Below, one piece after another: positions 49,899 through 59,181 of a DNA stretch of 64,000 nt. The stretch's first letter is position 1, and each line of letters begins with the position of its first letter. The stretch comes from Chloroflexi bacterium 54-19 (GTDB lineage: Bacteria > Chloroflexota > Chloroflexia > Chloroheliales > Chloroheliaceae). The DNA is taken from positions 1 to 64,000 of the forward strand of contig MKTJ01000047.1 of NCBI GenBank assembly GCA_001898225.1, read 5' to 3'. The notes beneath the pieces are model-generated. The model made no database searches. It had not been told where the DNA came from and saw only the letters and a list, made by a program, of their open reading frames with translations. The translations under genes and the position numbers were made by a program.

Positions 49899-51221
49899 TT
49901 AGTTGGCGACGGTGCTGACCCCATCCAGCCGGATGTAGGGCAACCGGAGCGAGCCGTAGACCCACTCGACTTCTTTGCTGATATTGCCCAGGCGGTCTTT
50001 GAGCAGTTCGTAGGTGTTCCCGGCGATAGATACATCTTTCACCCGGCCCACCACCTCGCCGTTCTCGATTTTGAAGGCCACGTTGACCGGGTTGCTAAAA
50101 GCCCCTGCCAGCAAATTTGTCTGGCCCAGCCCGAGCAAGCTGTCAATCAGCAGCCCTTCTTTGATGTCCTTTATCATTTCTTTGAAAGGCACATCGCCAC
50201 CCTTAATCATCGGGTTGTGGAAGCTGGCCCCCGGCTGTCCCAATAGACCCCGTTTGCCGTGCCCGGTGCTTTCGGTTTTGGCCTCGCCCGCCGTCTTCAG
50301 GTTGTGGAAGAACCCGGTGACGACCCCCTTGTCAATAAAGGTAATCGGTTTGGTCGGCACCCCTTCATCGTCCACCCCGGCGCTGCCGGGCCGGTTGGCG
50401 ACAATCGGCTCGTCAACCAGCGTCAGGCGCGGGTCAACGATTATTTCGCCGAGTTTGTTCGAAAGCGGGCTGATGCCGAGGTGCGCGTTTTTGCCGCTCA
50501 GACCCATCAGGAAGGGATAGAACAGCAGGAACGAGCCCGCCGGGGTCAGCACTACCGGCAGTTCGCCATCCGAAACGCTCAACTTGACAATCTTCTGGGC
50601 CAAATTGAGTTGCTCCATGACCTTGTCCGTCAGTTCCTCGAAGGCGGCTTCCCTTGAGACCGCGCTATGAGCATCGTAGGTCATGAAGACATCGTCACCC
50701 CGGACCTGCTGGATACTGACGCTGCCGCTGAGGGCGGTGCGGCGGTCTTTGTGGCTGACCCCGTTCGAGTTCGCCAGGTGCTGGTCGTAGCTGGTGCGCG
50801 AGAAATCCACCTCAACCATAACCTCGTCGCGGTTGGTCACGCTCTCGATTTTGGCGGCCAATTCGCGGCTGAACTCGGAAAGCTCCTGGATGTCGAGGCG
50901 GGCCGTTTCTTTGTCAAAGCCGTCAAAAGGTTCGCCCTGGGCCGGTTTGGCGAACTCAAAAGTCGCCTCGCCGCCGAACTGGGCCGAAGTCAGGGTCGAC
51001 TCCAGCAGTTTGTCTTTCTCCGTCAGGTCGGTCGTGGAGTAAAACCCCAGCTTGCCGTCTTTGATAGCCCGGATACTGATGCCGCTGGTCTCCTGCACCT
51101 CGCTCGACCGGAGTTTCCCGGCCCGGTAGCTGACGTTGACCGACTCGGCGGTCACGGCGAAGGTTTCGACGCCGTCAACGTGCGGCTTGATTAAATCTAA
51201 AATTTCGATAGCTCGATCCAT
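49899..51221 (-). CDS. pmbA: TldE/PmbA-type subunit of a TldD/E metalloprotease
   Basis: Partner subunit of the heterodimeric TldD/TldE zinc protease, which degrades unfolded peptides and matures some peptide antibiotics such as microcin B17. The 440 residues show the family pattern: ESVNVSYRAGKLRSSEVQET, then GVPTKPITFIDKGVVTGFFH and the C-terminal GLGQTNLLAGAFSNPVNVAF. It lacks the HExxxH of TldD, as expected for TldE. AGGAG before the ATG overlaps the tldD stop, 11 bases away, so expression is coupled. Confidence 0.9.
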   Translation of the reverse strand: MDRAIEILDLIKPHVDGVETFAVTAESVNVSYRAGKLRSSEVQETSGISIRAIKDGKLGFYSTTDLTEKDKLLESTLTSAQFGGEATFEFAKPAQGEPFDGFDKETARLDIQELSEFSRELAAKIESVTNRDEVMVEVDFSRTSYDQHLANSNGVSHKDRRTALSGSVSIQQVRGDDVFMTYDAHSAVSREAAFEELTDKVMEQLNLAQKIVKLSVSDGELPVVLTPAGSFLLFYPFLMGLSGKNAHLGISPLSNKLGEIIVDPRLTLVDEPIVANRPGSAGVDDEGVPTKPITFIDKGVVTGFFHNLKTAGEAKTESTGHGKRGLLGQPGASFHNPMIKGGDVPFKEMIKDIKEGLLIDSLLGLGQTNLLAGAFSNPVNVAFKIENGEVVGRVKDVSIAGNTYELLKDRLGNISKEVEWVYGSLRLPYIRLDGVSTVAN

Positions 51222-51232
51222 TATCCTGGCTC

Positions 51233-52621
51233 CTATATCGACATTGCGCTGGGTTGCTTGTTGCTGTTGCCGCCAATCTGGACGTTTTTAATCCGCACGT
51301 GCGGCGAACCCATCCCGACCGGCAGAGGCGACTGCCCGCCCTTACCGCAGCTCCCGGCGGACCATTCCAGGTCGTTGCCGACCGCTTCAACATCGCCGAG
51401 GGTCGTAAAGATATTCCCGGCCATCACCACGTCCTTGACCATTTCGGCCAACTGCCCGTTACGAATCATGTAGGCGTACTGGCTGCTGAAGGAGAAGTTT
51501 TCCATCGCGGTCTGCCCGCCGATGAAGTCGCAGGCGTACACCCCCAGTTCGATGTCCTTAATCATATCCTCGAAAGGTGTCTCGCCGTTCTTGATACAGG
51601 TGTTGGTCATGCGGACAATCGGGCTGTGGCGGTAGTCCATGGCGCGGGCGTTGCCGGTCGGTTTCTCGCCCAGTTTGGCGGCGGTTTCGCGGGAGTGGAG
51701 CCGTCCGACCAGTTCGCCTTCTTTAATCAGGTCGGTTTCCTGGGCCGGGGTGCCTTCGTCGTCGTATTGCAGGGTGCCGACCAGGTTCGGGTGGACCCCA
51801 CCGTCGGAGACGTTCAGGATAGACGGCCCAAAGCGGCGGCCCAACCGCATCATCTCCTGGGCGCGGGGGTTCTGGTCGATATGGTCGGCCTCGGAGAGGT
51901 GGCCGAACGCTTCGTGCATAAAGACCCCGGCCAGAATCTGGTCGAGGATGACGGTGTAATTCCCGGCCTGGACCGGCTTGGCCTTGAGCATTTCGACGGT
52001 GCGTTTGCCCAGGTTGGCGACTTTTTCTTCCTGGTTATAAATATTATTGAAGTCCCAGGCGGTAAAGACCCGGTCAAAGGACTGCTGGACGTTCGCGCCG
52101 TCACGGGCTACCGCGCTAAACCGGAGGCTGCCGTAGGGTTTTTCCTGTTTGATATAAGCGCCGTCGCTGTTGGCGTAGTAGTTCGTGACCAGGGTATCGC
52201 CGTAGCTGACGCTGGAGTCCTGCAAGCCGGGGACCGACAGCATGACGCCGTTATAGTGTTCGGTAATTTCTTTTTTAGTGGCGAGGTCTACTTTGCGGAA
52301 GTCGTTTTCTAGATTGATAGAGAGTTCGGCCACCTGGGCGTTGAGTTCGGCCAGTTTGGTATCGCCTTCGCCGAGGGCTTTGGCGCATTCCAGGGCCAGC
52401 GCGACGTGACGGTCGAGCTCGGTCAGGCTATTAAAGGTGCTGACGCCCCAGTTTCCGTTATGGAGCACCCGGACGAAGCCGCCGACATCGCGCCCGGTAT
52501 TGACGGTTTCCAGCACCTTGCCGCGATAGGCAATACTGGTCGTATCCTTGGTTTCGATACGAATTTCGGTATAATCGGCCTTGCTTTTCTTCAAAGCATC
52601 GGCAATACGGTCTCTCATCAT
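51233..52621 (-). CDS. tldD: TldD metalloprotease catalytic subunit
   Basis: Catalytic subunit of the TldD/E protease. The zinc motif HExxxH is in GVFMHEAFGHLSEADHI, and a further conserved Cys region lies in YACDFIGGQTAMENFSF. The 462 residues from the chosen start match the family's length. The ATG at 52621 (or 52618) is used; the open frame continues ten codons upstream to a TTG. With pmbA it forms a two-gene operon ended at 49856. No microcin-like genes are next to it. Confidence 0.92.
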   Translation of the reverse strand: MMRDRIADALKKSKADYTEIRIETKDTTSIAYRGKVLETVNTGRDVGGFVRVLHNGNWGVSTFNSLTELDRHVALALECAKALGEGDTKLAELNAQVAELSINLENDFRKVDLATKKEITEHYNGVMLSVPGLQDSSVSYGDTLVTNYYANSDGAYIKQEKPYGSLRFSAVARDGANVQQSFDRVFTAWDFNNIYNQEEKVANLGKRTVEMLKAKPVQAGNYTVILDQILAGVFMHEAFGHLSEADHIDQNPRAQEMMRLGRRFGPSILNVSDGGVHPNLVGTLQYDDEGTPAQETDLIKEGELVGRLHSRETAAKLGEKPTGNARAMDYRHSPIVRMTNTCIKNGETPFEDMIKDIELGVYACDFIGGQTAMENFSFSSQYAYMIRNGQLAEMVKDVVMAGNIFTTLGDVEAVGNDLEWSAGSCGKGGQSPLPVGMGSPHVRIKNVQIGGNSNKQPSAMSI

Positions 52622-52785
52622 TGGTTTTAAATCCAGCCTTTCTAAATACAACCAGGCAGTAAGATGGGCCTATTTATAATAGCTATATCAAGTTATTATA
52701 CTCCATTTGGCTGGAAAAAGTTCCCCTTTAAGAGGATTAAGGTATTCTTAAATTTGTGTTACAGAAAAATAGTTTAAAGGAATTT

Positions 52786-54777
52786 CTATTTGAGTTCAGC
52801 GACACCGAAGTTTTCGAAACGAGTTATCTTACCGTCTATCCCAGAGTTTGAGTACAAATCTTTGGCTATTAGAACATCTCCTTTGGTTATTTTTTCAGAA
52901 AGATTTAAATTGGTTATAAATTGATTATTTATATATAAGTATCCCGTGCTATTGTAGGCATGCACAACAACATCATTAAATCCTCCAGGCAAATTATTAA
53001 AAAAATTTACCGGATTTGGAGTATCGAAAAAAGAATCTGGATTTGGAGAAATACTTCCAGATTGTACTGGCTGATCTGAAACACTACCCTGTGCTAGATA
53101 TAACGCCCACGAACCGTTCGAATCTATAATTAATCTATATTGGGAGTTCCTATCTGTATCGCGAAATAAAAATCCATAAGACCAAAGACCTTCTAATGGG
53201 CTATAAGGATTATAAAAACGGGCAGTAACATAAAAATTCTGTACATTAACTCCTGCGGATTGAAAAGGAATTTCACCCTTAGGTTTATTTGCAAGTTGCC
53301 CACTTATAGGGCCAAAAATAAGATGGGCTCGGCTATTCAAATTTGCAATCTCAGTTTGAGCTGCTCGGATAGTTACTGTTGTGTAATTATTGGCTATCTC
53401 GGTGTCAAAAGTTGATTGCGCGTCTTTGGTCGCTTGAATTACTTTAACAGTTGAAAATATATCGACAGTAGGAGTATTTGGAATAGCGGTAGGTGTATTA
53501 GGTAGTAAAGTTGGTGTGTTTGGGATAGATGTAGCTGTAAATGGAATCGGGGTATTAGTAAAAATAGGCAACGAGGTAGGAGTCGCGACAATGGCAGCAC
53601 TAACAGTTGGATTCGGGGTTTGCTGACTTGAACTTGTTAAGAAGAAAATTATCCCTCCTGAAATTAGCGCAACCCCTATGACCGCAGCTATTGACCAGCC
53701 CATAACTTTTCGATTGGTAGGTTTTTTAGCAGATGTTTCTGATTTCTGATATTTTTTGGTAGCCGCCTGCTTGTTTGCTATTGGAGAGTGTTGCAGATTT
53801 TTAGCAACCTCGGTCCTGGCATAGGCAGGGTTAACAACCGTAGTCTGTTGCCGTAAATCTGAAAGATTAGCCTCCGATTTTTGGTTTGGTTCGGCGATGG
53901 TATTGCCATCAATGGCGCTTTTAAAGTGTTCGTAGAAAGCGGTGGCGGTTCGAGTCCGTTGTTTGGGGTCTTTAGCAAGGGCATTTCCTAGAACTTCATC
54001 CAAACTGGCCGGATATTCTAAATCAGGTGCACGGTCTTTGAGTTTCGGGATGGGAGCATTTAGATGCTGACCCATAATTTCAAGCTGAGTCCCGGAATAC
54101 GGTAGTTTTCCAGAAACTAAAAGAAAAGTAAGTACGCCCAGGGCGTAAATATCGGAAGCTTTACCCACCTGTCCGAGCCATTGTTCGGGGGCCATATAAG
54201 CCGGGGTTCCACTGGCATTAATACTAAGAAGTTGGGAAGAGGCTTGCGAACTACTAAGCGTTGCGGAAAGACCAAAATCCGCTAAAAGGGGCCGACCTCG
54301 TTTATCCAGCAAGATGTTGAGCGGCTTGATGTCCCGGTGAATTAGTCCAGCCGAATGTGCTTCATCCAAAGCTTCGCAAATCGGCTCAAGATATTTTGCC
54401 ACCTGTTTAAGGGATAGACGTATTGCGGGCTTCCCTGAATCCGGTTGCAACTTTTCACCCAGGGAACCGCCTTCAGCGTAATCGGTTACGATATAGGCGT
54501 GTTTTGAAGTAATTTCGAAGTCAGTTACCCGCAAAATATTCGGATGGTTGAACCGGGCCAATATACCGGCTTCTCGCTTCAAATCCTCGCGGACCTGGCT
54601 ATCATTCAAAAATTGTGGATGCAAAAATTTAATCGCGACCAACCGGGCCGGTTCAAATTTTGTATCTTCGGCAAGAAAAACCTCGCCAAACGTTCCTGTG
54701 CCAATAGAATGAAGAATTTTGTAGCGGTTGCCGATTATTTCACCGGCTACAGATAGAGATGGCAAAGAATTTGTCAC
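52786..54777 (-). CDS. receptor-type Ser/Thr protein kinase with extracellular sensor domain
   Basis: PknB-like Hanks-type kinase of 663 residues. Kinase domain (residues 15-290): glycine loop GTGTFGEV, VAIKFL (Lys), HRDIKPLNILL, ADFGLSATL and APEQWLGQVGKASDIYALGV. A polar juxtamembrane stretch is followed by one membrane helix near 355-375, a Pro/Thr-rich linker with repeated IPNTPT units, and a C-terminal beta-rich domain (about 480-660; GLWSYGFLFRDTDRNSQYRL, DVVVHAYNSTGYLYINNQF). The latter looks like a concanavalin/LamG-type sugar-binding fold. The gene is more AT-rich than its neighbours. No partner phosphatase is nearby. Confidence 0.87.
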   Translation of the reverse strand: MTNSLPSLSVAGEIIGNRYKILHSIGTGTFGEVFLAEDTKFEPARLVAIKFLHPQFLNDSQVREDLKREAGILARFNHPNILRVTDFEITSKHAYIVTDYAEGGSLGEKLQPDSGKPAIRLSLKQVAKYLEPICEALDEAHSAGLIHRDIKPLNILLDKRGRPLLADFGLSATLSSSQASSQLLSINASGTPAYMAPEQWLGQVGKASDIYALGVLTFLLVSGKLPYSGTQLEIMGQHLNAPIPKLKDRAPDLEYPASLDEVLGNALAKDPKQRTRTATAFYEHFKSAIDGNTIAEPNQKSEANLSDLRQQTTVVNPAYARTEVAKNLQHSPIANKQAATKKYQKSETSAKKPTNRKVMGWSIAAVIGVALISGGIIFFLTSSSQQTPNPTVSAAIVATPTSLPIFTNTPIPFTATSIPNTPTLLPNTPTAIPNTPTVDIFSTVKVIQATKDAQSTFDTEIANNYTTVTIRAAQTEIANLNSRAHLIFGPISGQLANKPKGEIPFQSAGVNVQNFYVTARFYNPYSPLEGLWSYGFLFRDTDRNSQYRLIIDSNGSWALYLAQGSVSDQPVQSGSISPNPDSFFDTPNPVNFFNNLPGGFNDVVVHAYNSTGYLYINNQFITNLNLSEKITKGDVLIAKDLYSNSGIDGKITRFENFGVAELK

Positions 54778-54986
54778 AGAAGCACCTGATATTTATAAGT
54801 TTAGCGCAAATTGTAATTAGTACTGCCAGATATATTCCAACTACTTTTAACCAGGCCACCTGGAAATAAAAAATGCTCTTGAAACCAAAATTCTATTTTG
54901 ATTTCAAGTAAAACAGAAATATTTATTAAAATAATTATAGCATTGGGAAGGAGAGAATCAATATGAAGATATTGTAAAATAAAAAA

Positions 54987-55059
54987 TACGCCCGGCAAGG
55001 ATCGAACTTGCGACCAACCGCTTAGAAGGCGGTTGCTCTATCCACTGAGCTACGGGCGC
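54987..55059 (-). tRNA. tRNA-Arg, anticodon UCU
   Basis: A 73-base cloverleaf on the minus strand. The acceptor GCGCCCG pairs with CGGGCGT (the first pair is G-U). The D arm reads AGCTCAGTGGATAGAGC, the anticodon loop CTTCTAA gives TCT between ACCGC-type stems, and the T arm is GCAAGTTCGATCCTTGC. The discriminator is A and the CCA end is not encoded. It reads AGA codons. Confidence 0.95.
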
Positions 55060-55116
55060 TCTTTTCAGGCTGAATTATATCTTTTTAACCTTCTTCTGGC
55101 AAGTACGCTTTTGTTT

Positions 55117-55710
55117 TTATCTGGCGAGCAGGGCGCGAATACTATAACTCCCGGCCAGGCGCATCTTTTCTATGGTGACATTCTCGTTGCCGAGGGCCGC
55201 ATGGACTCCTAACCCGTCGATGATGCCAATCAGTGAGAGGGTCGCCATGTCGGGGTCGAGCGAACGAAAGGTGCCGCTGCGGATACCGTCCTCGATAATC
55301 GAGCGGATGAGTTCGAACCAGCTTCCGAAGCGGACCTCGTTCAGGTGGCGCAAGCGGGGGTTGTTGATGGCCTTGACCCAGAAGGTCAGCGAGATATACC
55401 ACTCCCGGCGGTCGTCCTCCGAGTCGGGCAGCGACAGGGCGATAATTTTATCCAGCCGCCGCCAGGGATTGGCCGTTTCCTCCATCACCTGGCGCATGCG
55501 TTCTCCGACCGAGCGCGAGGCCGAGCGCATCGCCGAGATTAAAACATCTTCCTTGTTCTTGAAATAGTGGTTGACAGTCCCGGTGCTGCAATTGGCCCGC
55601 TGGGCGATGGCCTGCATGGTCGTGTTTTCATAGCCGTATTCGGCCAGGCATTCCTGGGCCGCCTTGATGACCGCCGCCCGGCGAATCGGTTCCATACCAA
55701 GTTTTGGCAT
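55117..55710 (-). CDS. TetR family transcriptional regulator
   Basis: One-component regulator of 197 residues. The N-terminal TetR helix-turn-helix is clear: IRRAAVIKAAQECLAEYGYE, TTMQAIAQRANCSTGTVNHY, FKNKEDVL. The C-terminal ligand domain resembles the BetI group in length and pattern (YISLTFWVKAINNPRLR). The ligand is unknown. It starts 36 bases after the phosphatidylserine-decarboxylase-like gene on the same strand and may be cotranscribed with it. Confidence 0.87.
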   Translation of the reverse strand: MPKLGMEPIRRAAVIKAAQECLAEYGYENTTMQAIAQRANCSTGTVNHYFKNKEDVLISAMRSASRSVGERMRQVMEETANPWRRLDKIIALSLPDSEDDRREWYISLTFWVKAINNPRLRHLNEVRFGSWFELIRSIIEDGIRSGTFRSLDPDMATLSLIGIIDGLGVHAALGNENVTIEKMRLAGSYSIRALLAR

Positions 55711-55746
55711 CTCTCTACTCCTGATTTTTTATATCAACCAAGCGAT

Positions 55747-56511
55747 TTAAAGTAAAGAGGCCCCACCGGGTCTAATCCGGCCTAATACGGTCATACCGGC
55801 CTGGGTGTGCTGCCCGGTGCGAATCAGGATTTCGAAATCTTTCTGAGGTACGTAGAGGGTGGTCAGCAGGGCTATCCCGAACCCGCGCACGCCTACTTTC
55901 TCTACCACCGGGAAAGTCTGGCCCGCCTCGCTAAAAAGCTCGACTGGCTCACTCGCGGCCAGTGGCCTGGGTAGACTGACCCGCTTGTATGGGTTCGTCC
56001 GGAAATTGAGCAGGTAGCGGCGATTCTCCGACCCTTTCACCCCAACTGATGTCCCATCATCCGTCTTTTGAAGGATATATTCTACCTGGCCGGGCAGGGG
56101 AGCCCGCAGCACCGGCACGTCTAACGGCTGGCTGGTAATCAGGATGCGGTAGGCCGGGCCCTTTATAAAGAGAGGTTCGTCCTCGACCGGTTCGACCCGC
56201 AAAATGGTGCCGTCAGCCGGGGCATAGACAAAGTCGGAGGCGTTGCCGAGCGGTTCGCGGTGAGGGTCGCGGTAGGAATACGCGGTCACGGCGGCGGCGA
56301 ACACCCCCAGTTTCGAAAGTTTGCCGAAAAACCCTCGCACCCTGGGCGGAAACTGGCGGCCCGCCAGCCAGCGGAAGAGTCCCACCAGGGCCAGCATGCC
56401 GATAATCCGGGGCCAGCCGCTTTTGATAACTTTCGGGCGGGGCATGGCCGCGCTCAACAGTTCCTGGACTGTCTGTTTGGTGGTGATGCGCTCTGTCTCA
56501 GTGTGATTCAT
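55747..56511 (-). CDS. phosphatidylserine decarboxylase-like protein
   Basis: A 254-residue membrane-associated protein related to PSD. One or two hydrophobic segments near residues 28-45 and 60-75 are followed by FVYAPADGTILRVEPVEDEP, ILITSQPLDVPVLRAPLPG and NFRTNPYKRVSLP, which match the order of the PSD core. The C-terminal autocleavage motif (GST, which yields the pyruvoyl group) is not visible: the corresponding stretch reads HTQAGMTVLGRIRPGG. Either it uses another site or it is not an active decarboxylase. Phosphatidylserine synthase is not adjacent. Confidence 0.65.
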   Translation of the reverse strand: MNHTETERITTKQTVQELLSAAMPRPKVIKSGWPRIIGMLALVGLFRWLAGRQFPPRVRGFFGKLSKLGVFAAAVTAYSYRDPHREPLGNASDFVYAPADGTILRVEPVEDEPLFIKGPAYRILITSQPLDVPVLRAPLPGQVEYILQKTDDGTSVGVKGSENRRYLLNFRTNPYKRVSLPRPLAASEPVELFSEAGQTFPVVEKVGVRGFGIALLTTLYVPQKDFEILIRTGQHTQAGMTVLGRIRPGGASLL

Positions 56512-56594
56512 TATCTAAAGGCGAGATTATTCCCAGAATTTTCGTTTGCAGTAAAAGCCGTACAACGGGTTATGTTACATGCTGTCACAGGTTG

Positions 56595-56621
56595 TTGTCA
56601 ACCGAGGGCCTATGCTATAAT
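56595..56621 (+). promoter_or_regulatory. promoter of the histidine kinase gene
   Basis: A perfect TATAAT (56616-56621) with TGC extension; TTGTCA at 56595-56600 is 15 bases upstream, and TTGTTG at 56592 would give 18. The segment CTATGCTATAATTT matches the nuo promoter exactly. Confidence 0.65.
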
Positions 56622-56655
56622 TTTTACTATAATTAGCAGAAGGAGAAGTTTGGTT

Positions 56656-58446
56656 ATGTACTTCGCCACCCCTGAGAGAAACGGTGCGGACTCGGTAACT
56701 ACCACCGCTTTTCGTAGCGTTGCCGATTATCTCACCCAGGACGCCAGCCAGATTCTTAATGAGTGGTGGGACGCTATCAAAAAACAATCGCCCTCTTTCG
56801 CCGAACTAGAGAAGTTACGCAATCCCATTCGCTACCACGAACAAAGCCTTGAACTGATTATCAAAGCGCTCCACGCCGATAGCCCCGCCGAACAGGCCGG
56901 GCTGCGCGAACAGGTCACTCGCATGGCCCGCGAGATGGCCGGGGAGCGGTTGCGCCAGGGCTTTTTGCTCAAAGATATTTTGCTGTCGCTCTCGGTCTTC
57001 CGGGGCGCGGTAATAGATTCGGTCGGGCGCATGCTGACCGACCCGCGCTGGCAGGCCATCCCGGTCAACGTCCTCCACATGGAAAAACGGGTCAACGAGG
57101 CCATTGACATTCAAATCGCCTCGGTCGCCGAAGCTTATATGAATGCCCGCGACGCCATTATCCGTCACCGCGAGGAAATGCTGCGCTTTCATAACTACCA
57201 GTTGGTCAAGCTCAATGACCTGGCCGCCCGTATGGGCGAAAGCCTCATGATTACCGAGGTCATGAACGCGGCGGCGGAAGCCCTCTGCGAGATGGCCGAG
57301 CTATCCGCCGGGGCGGTCGCTATCAAAGGGAAGACCGACCAGGCCCCGCTCGTGCACTCCGAGTACGGTCATACCGGGTGCAGCCCGGCTATTTTGGAGT
57401 GGTTGAATTCGCCCTTTTTCCAGGAGTTGAGCGAGGGGATTGTCACCAGCACTCGCCCCCTGATTGTTTCCAACACCGAGGAAGACAGCCGTTTCAGCCA
57501 CGCTGCCACCTTTGGTGTGAAGTCGCTCCTGTGCGTGCCGCTGCGGACTGCCGACAAGGTTATCGGTGTCCTTTACGGGATTGATTACATTGCCCGCGAC
57601 TTTTCGCCGCACGAGATAAACCTGATTCTGACCTTTGCCAACCAGGCCGCCCTGGCCGTCGAAAATGCCCAGTTGTTTACCGAGAGCCAGCAGTCCTACG
57701 AGGAATTGCAGGAGCTCGATAAAATGAAGGACGAGTTTGTCTCAATCGCCAGCCACGAGATTCGGACCCCGCTGGCCCTTATAAAGGGTTATAGCAGCAC
57801 CCTTTTGCGGTTTGACCTGAAACTCTCCGCCGAGAAACAACAAAAGTTTATCAACGGGATTGATGACGCGGCTAACCGCCTGGTTAACCTGATTAACAAT
57901 TTGTTGAGCGTATCGCGTATCGAGTCGGGCCGCTTCAAAATTAATCCCCAGCCGGTAAACGTCCGCGAGGGTATCAAAAACGCGGTCGGGGTCTTTCAGG
58001 GTCAACTGGGCGACCACGAACTGGTCTTGCACTTGCCTAACGACGATATGCGCGCCCGCTGCAACCGCGACCAGTTCGAGCAGGTGCTGACCAATCTTAT
58101 TTCGAACGCGATAAAATATTCTCCCGCCGGGGGCGCAATCACCGTTTCGGCCACGCACCTGCTGGGTAGTGGCGGTGAAGGAGCCTCGGAAAAGGTTGAA
58201 ATCCGGGTGAGCGACCAGGGAACGGGGATTCCCCAGGAACACCTGGGCCGGATTTTCGAAAAGTTCTACCGGGTGGAAACCGGCCTGACCCGCAAGACCC
58301 AGGGGACCGGGCTGGGCCTCTACATTTGCAAGAGTATTGTCAGCAGTTATGGCGGCGAAATCTGGGCCGAAAGCGTACCGGGCGAAGGTACCACCTTTAT
58401 CATTCAACTTCCGGTCTGGAAGGTGGAAGCCGAACCCGCCGGGTAA
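56656..58446 (+). CDS. sensor histidine kinase with GAF domain
   Basis: Cytoplasmic two-component sensor kinase of 596 residues. Residues 15-165 form a helical sensor region resembling the RsbRD N-terminal domain. A GAF domain follows at about 185-335 (SLMITEVMNAAAEALCEMAE, SLLCVPLRTADKVIGVLYGI). Then HisKA with phospho-acceptor His367 in ASHEIRTPLALIKGY, and HATPase with N box LTNLISNAIKYSP and G boxes DQGTGIP and QGTGLGLYICKS. There are no membrane helices. The ATG at 56656 has AAGGAG 11 bases upstream. The open frame runs much further upstream, but without promoter or homology. The response regulator gene follows 181 bases later. Confidence 0.9.
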   Translation: MYFATPERNGADSVTTTAFRSVADYLTQDASQILNEWWDAIKKQSPSFAELEKLRNPIRYHEQSLELIIKALHADSPAEQAGLREQVTRMAREMAGERLRQGFLLKDILLSLSVFRGAVIDSVGRMLTDPRWQAIPVNVLHMEKRVNEAIDIQIASVAEAYMNARDAIIRHREEMLRFHNYQLVKLNDLAARMGESLMITEVMNAAAEALCEMAELSAGAVAIKGKTDQAPLVHSEYGHTGCSPAILEWLNSPFFQELSEGIVTSTRPLIVSNTEEDSRFSHAATFGVKSLLCVPLRTADKVIGVLYGIDYIARDFSPHEINLILTFANQAALAVENAQLFTESQQSYEELQELDKMKDEFVSIASHEIRTPLALIKGYSSTLLRFDLKLSAEKQQKFINGIDDAANRLVNLINNLLSVSRIESGRFKINPQPVNVREGIKNAVGVFQGQLGDHELVLHLPNDDMRARCNRDQFEQVLTNLISNAIKYSPAGGAITVSATHLLGSGGEGASEKVEIRVSDQGTGIPQEHLGRIFEKFYRVETGLTRKTQGTGLGLYICKSIVSSYGGEIWAESVPGEGTTFIIQLPVWKVEAEPAG

Positions 58447-58627
58447 GACAACCCGTCGTCCGGCGTCTTCAGGCCGCGCCGTCTGGTCGTTTTCGGATAC
58501 GCGTGAAATTGAACTTTATTTGTTAGAAAAAATTGGCTCCTGCGCCCGTTAATTGACGGTGTAGGGTACAATAGTGCTTATTGTAGTGTTTAACATATCC
58601 CTATTTTGGTGACGAGGAGATTCCATC

Positions 58628-59086
58628 ATGGCAGCTACAGGCGAAGTAACCGGACGAAAAGTGCTAGTAATAGACGACGAGCCGGGTATTATCGAAATTG
58701 TTGAAGCGAATTTGGAAGGTGACGGCTTTGAGGTAATTTCAGCCTCAAACGGTAAAGAGGGTTTGGAGAAAATTAAGAGCGAGCAGCCGGAACTGGTCGT
58801 CCTTGACGTGATGATGCCCGAAATGGATGGCTGGGAAGTGCTGCGTAGCCTCGAAAAGGACGAAAATACCGCCGGGCTCCCGGTAATCATGCTCACGGCT
58901 AAAGCCGCCGACGAAGATTATATTTACGGCCTGGAAGAAGGCGCTGTCGAATATATTACCAAGCCTTTCCTGCCCCAGGAACTGGTCAACCGGATTAAGA
59001 TTACCCTCATGGTCCTGAACCCTCGGATGAGAGACGAACGCCGCCGGAATTTGATTACCAAACGCAAACGGCTGATGGAGCAATAA
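58628..59086 (+). CDS. single-domain response regulator
   Basis: A 152-residue protein made of one receiver domain plus a basic C-terminal helix and no DNA-binding output. The acidic pocket is Asp16-Asp17 (VLVIDDEPG), phospho-acceptor Asp60 (VVLDVMMPEMDG), the Thr of MLTAKAA and the Lys of YITKPFLP. It is the likely partner of the histidine kinase upstream and would signal through protein contacts, possibly to the cyclase/ATPase protein encoded next. ATG at 58628 has GAGGAGA upstream. Confidence 0.92.
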   Translation: MAATGEVTGRKVLVIDDEPGIIEIVEANLEGDGFEVISASNGKEGLEKIKSEQPELVVLDVMMPEMDGWEVLRSLEKDENTAGLPVIMLTAKAADEDYIYGLEEGAVEYITKPFLPQELVNRIKITLMVLNPRMRDERRRNLITKRKRLMEQ

Positions 59087-59090
59087 GCGA

Positions 59091-59122
59091 CGTTGAACGA
59101 AACAACGTTGAAAGTTAAACGT
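59091..59122 (+). repeat. dispersed intergenic repeat, copy D1
   Basis: CGTTGAACGAAACAACGTTG at 59091-59110 contains the reverse complement of the core at 59096-59107. AAAGTTAAACGT at 59111-59122 is shared with copy A. It begins four bases after the response regulator stop and is inverted relative to copy D2. Confidence 0.75.
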
Positions 59123-59181
59123 TAAAAACAACCTTGAATATTAGTTGTTTTGGCCGCTGCCTGGATTTTCTTCCTGCGTTC

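Noticed and set aside
51254..52312. 352-codon plus-strand open frame opposite tldD
   Set aside because: tldD has the zinc motif and a coupled partner; the opposite frame has none.
56260..56655. Upstream extension of the histidine kinase frame
   Set aside because: It overlaps the divergent PSD-like gene, and a good promoter and ribosome-binding site lie downstream of it, just before the ATG at 56656.
58553..58572. TTGACG and TACAAT before the response regulator as a promoter
   Set aside because: The two boxes are only eight bases apart, so they cannot form one sigma70-type promoter.
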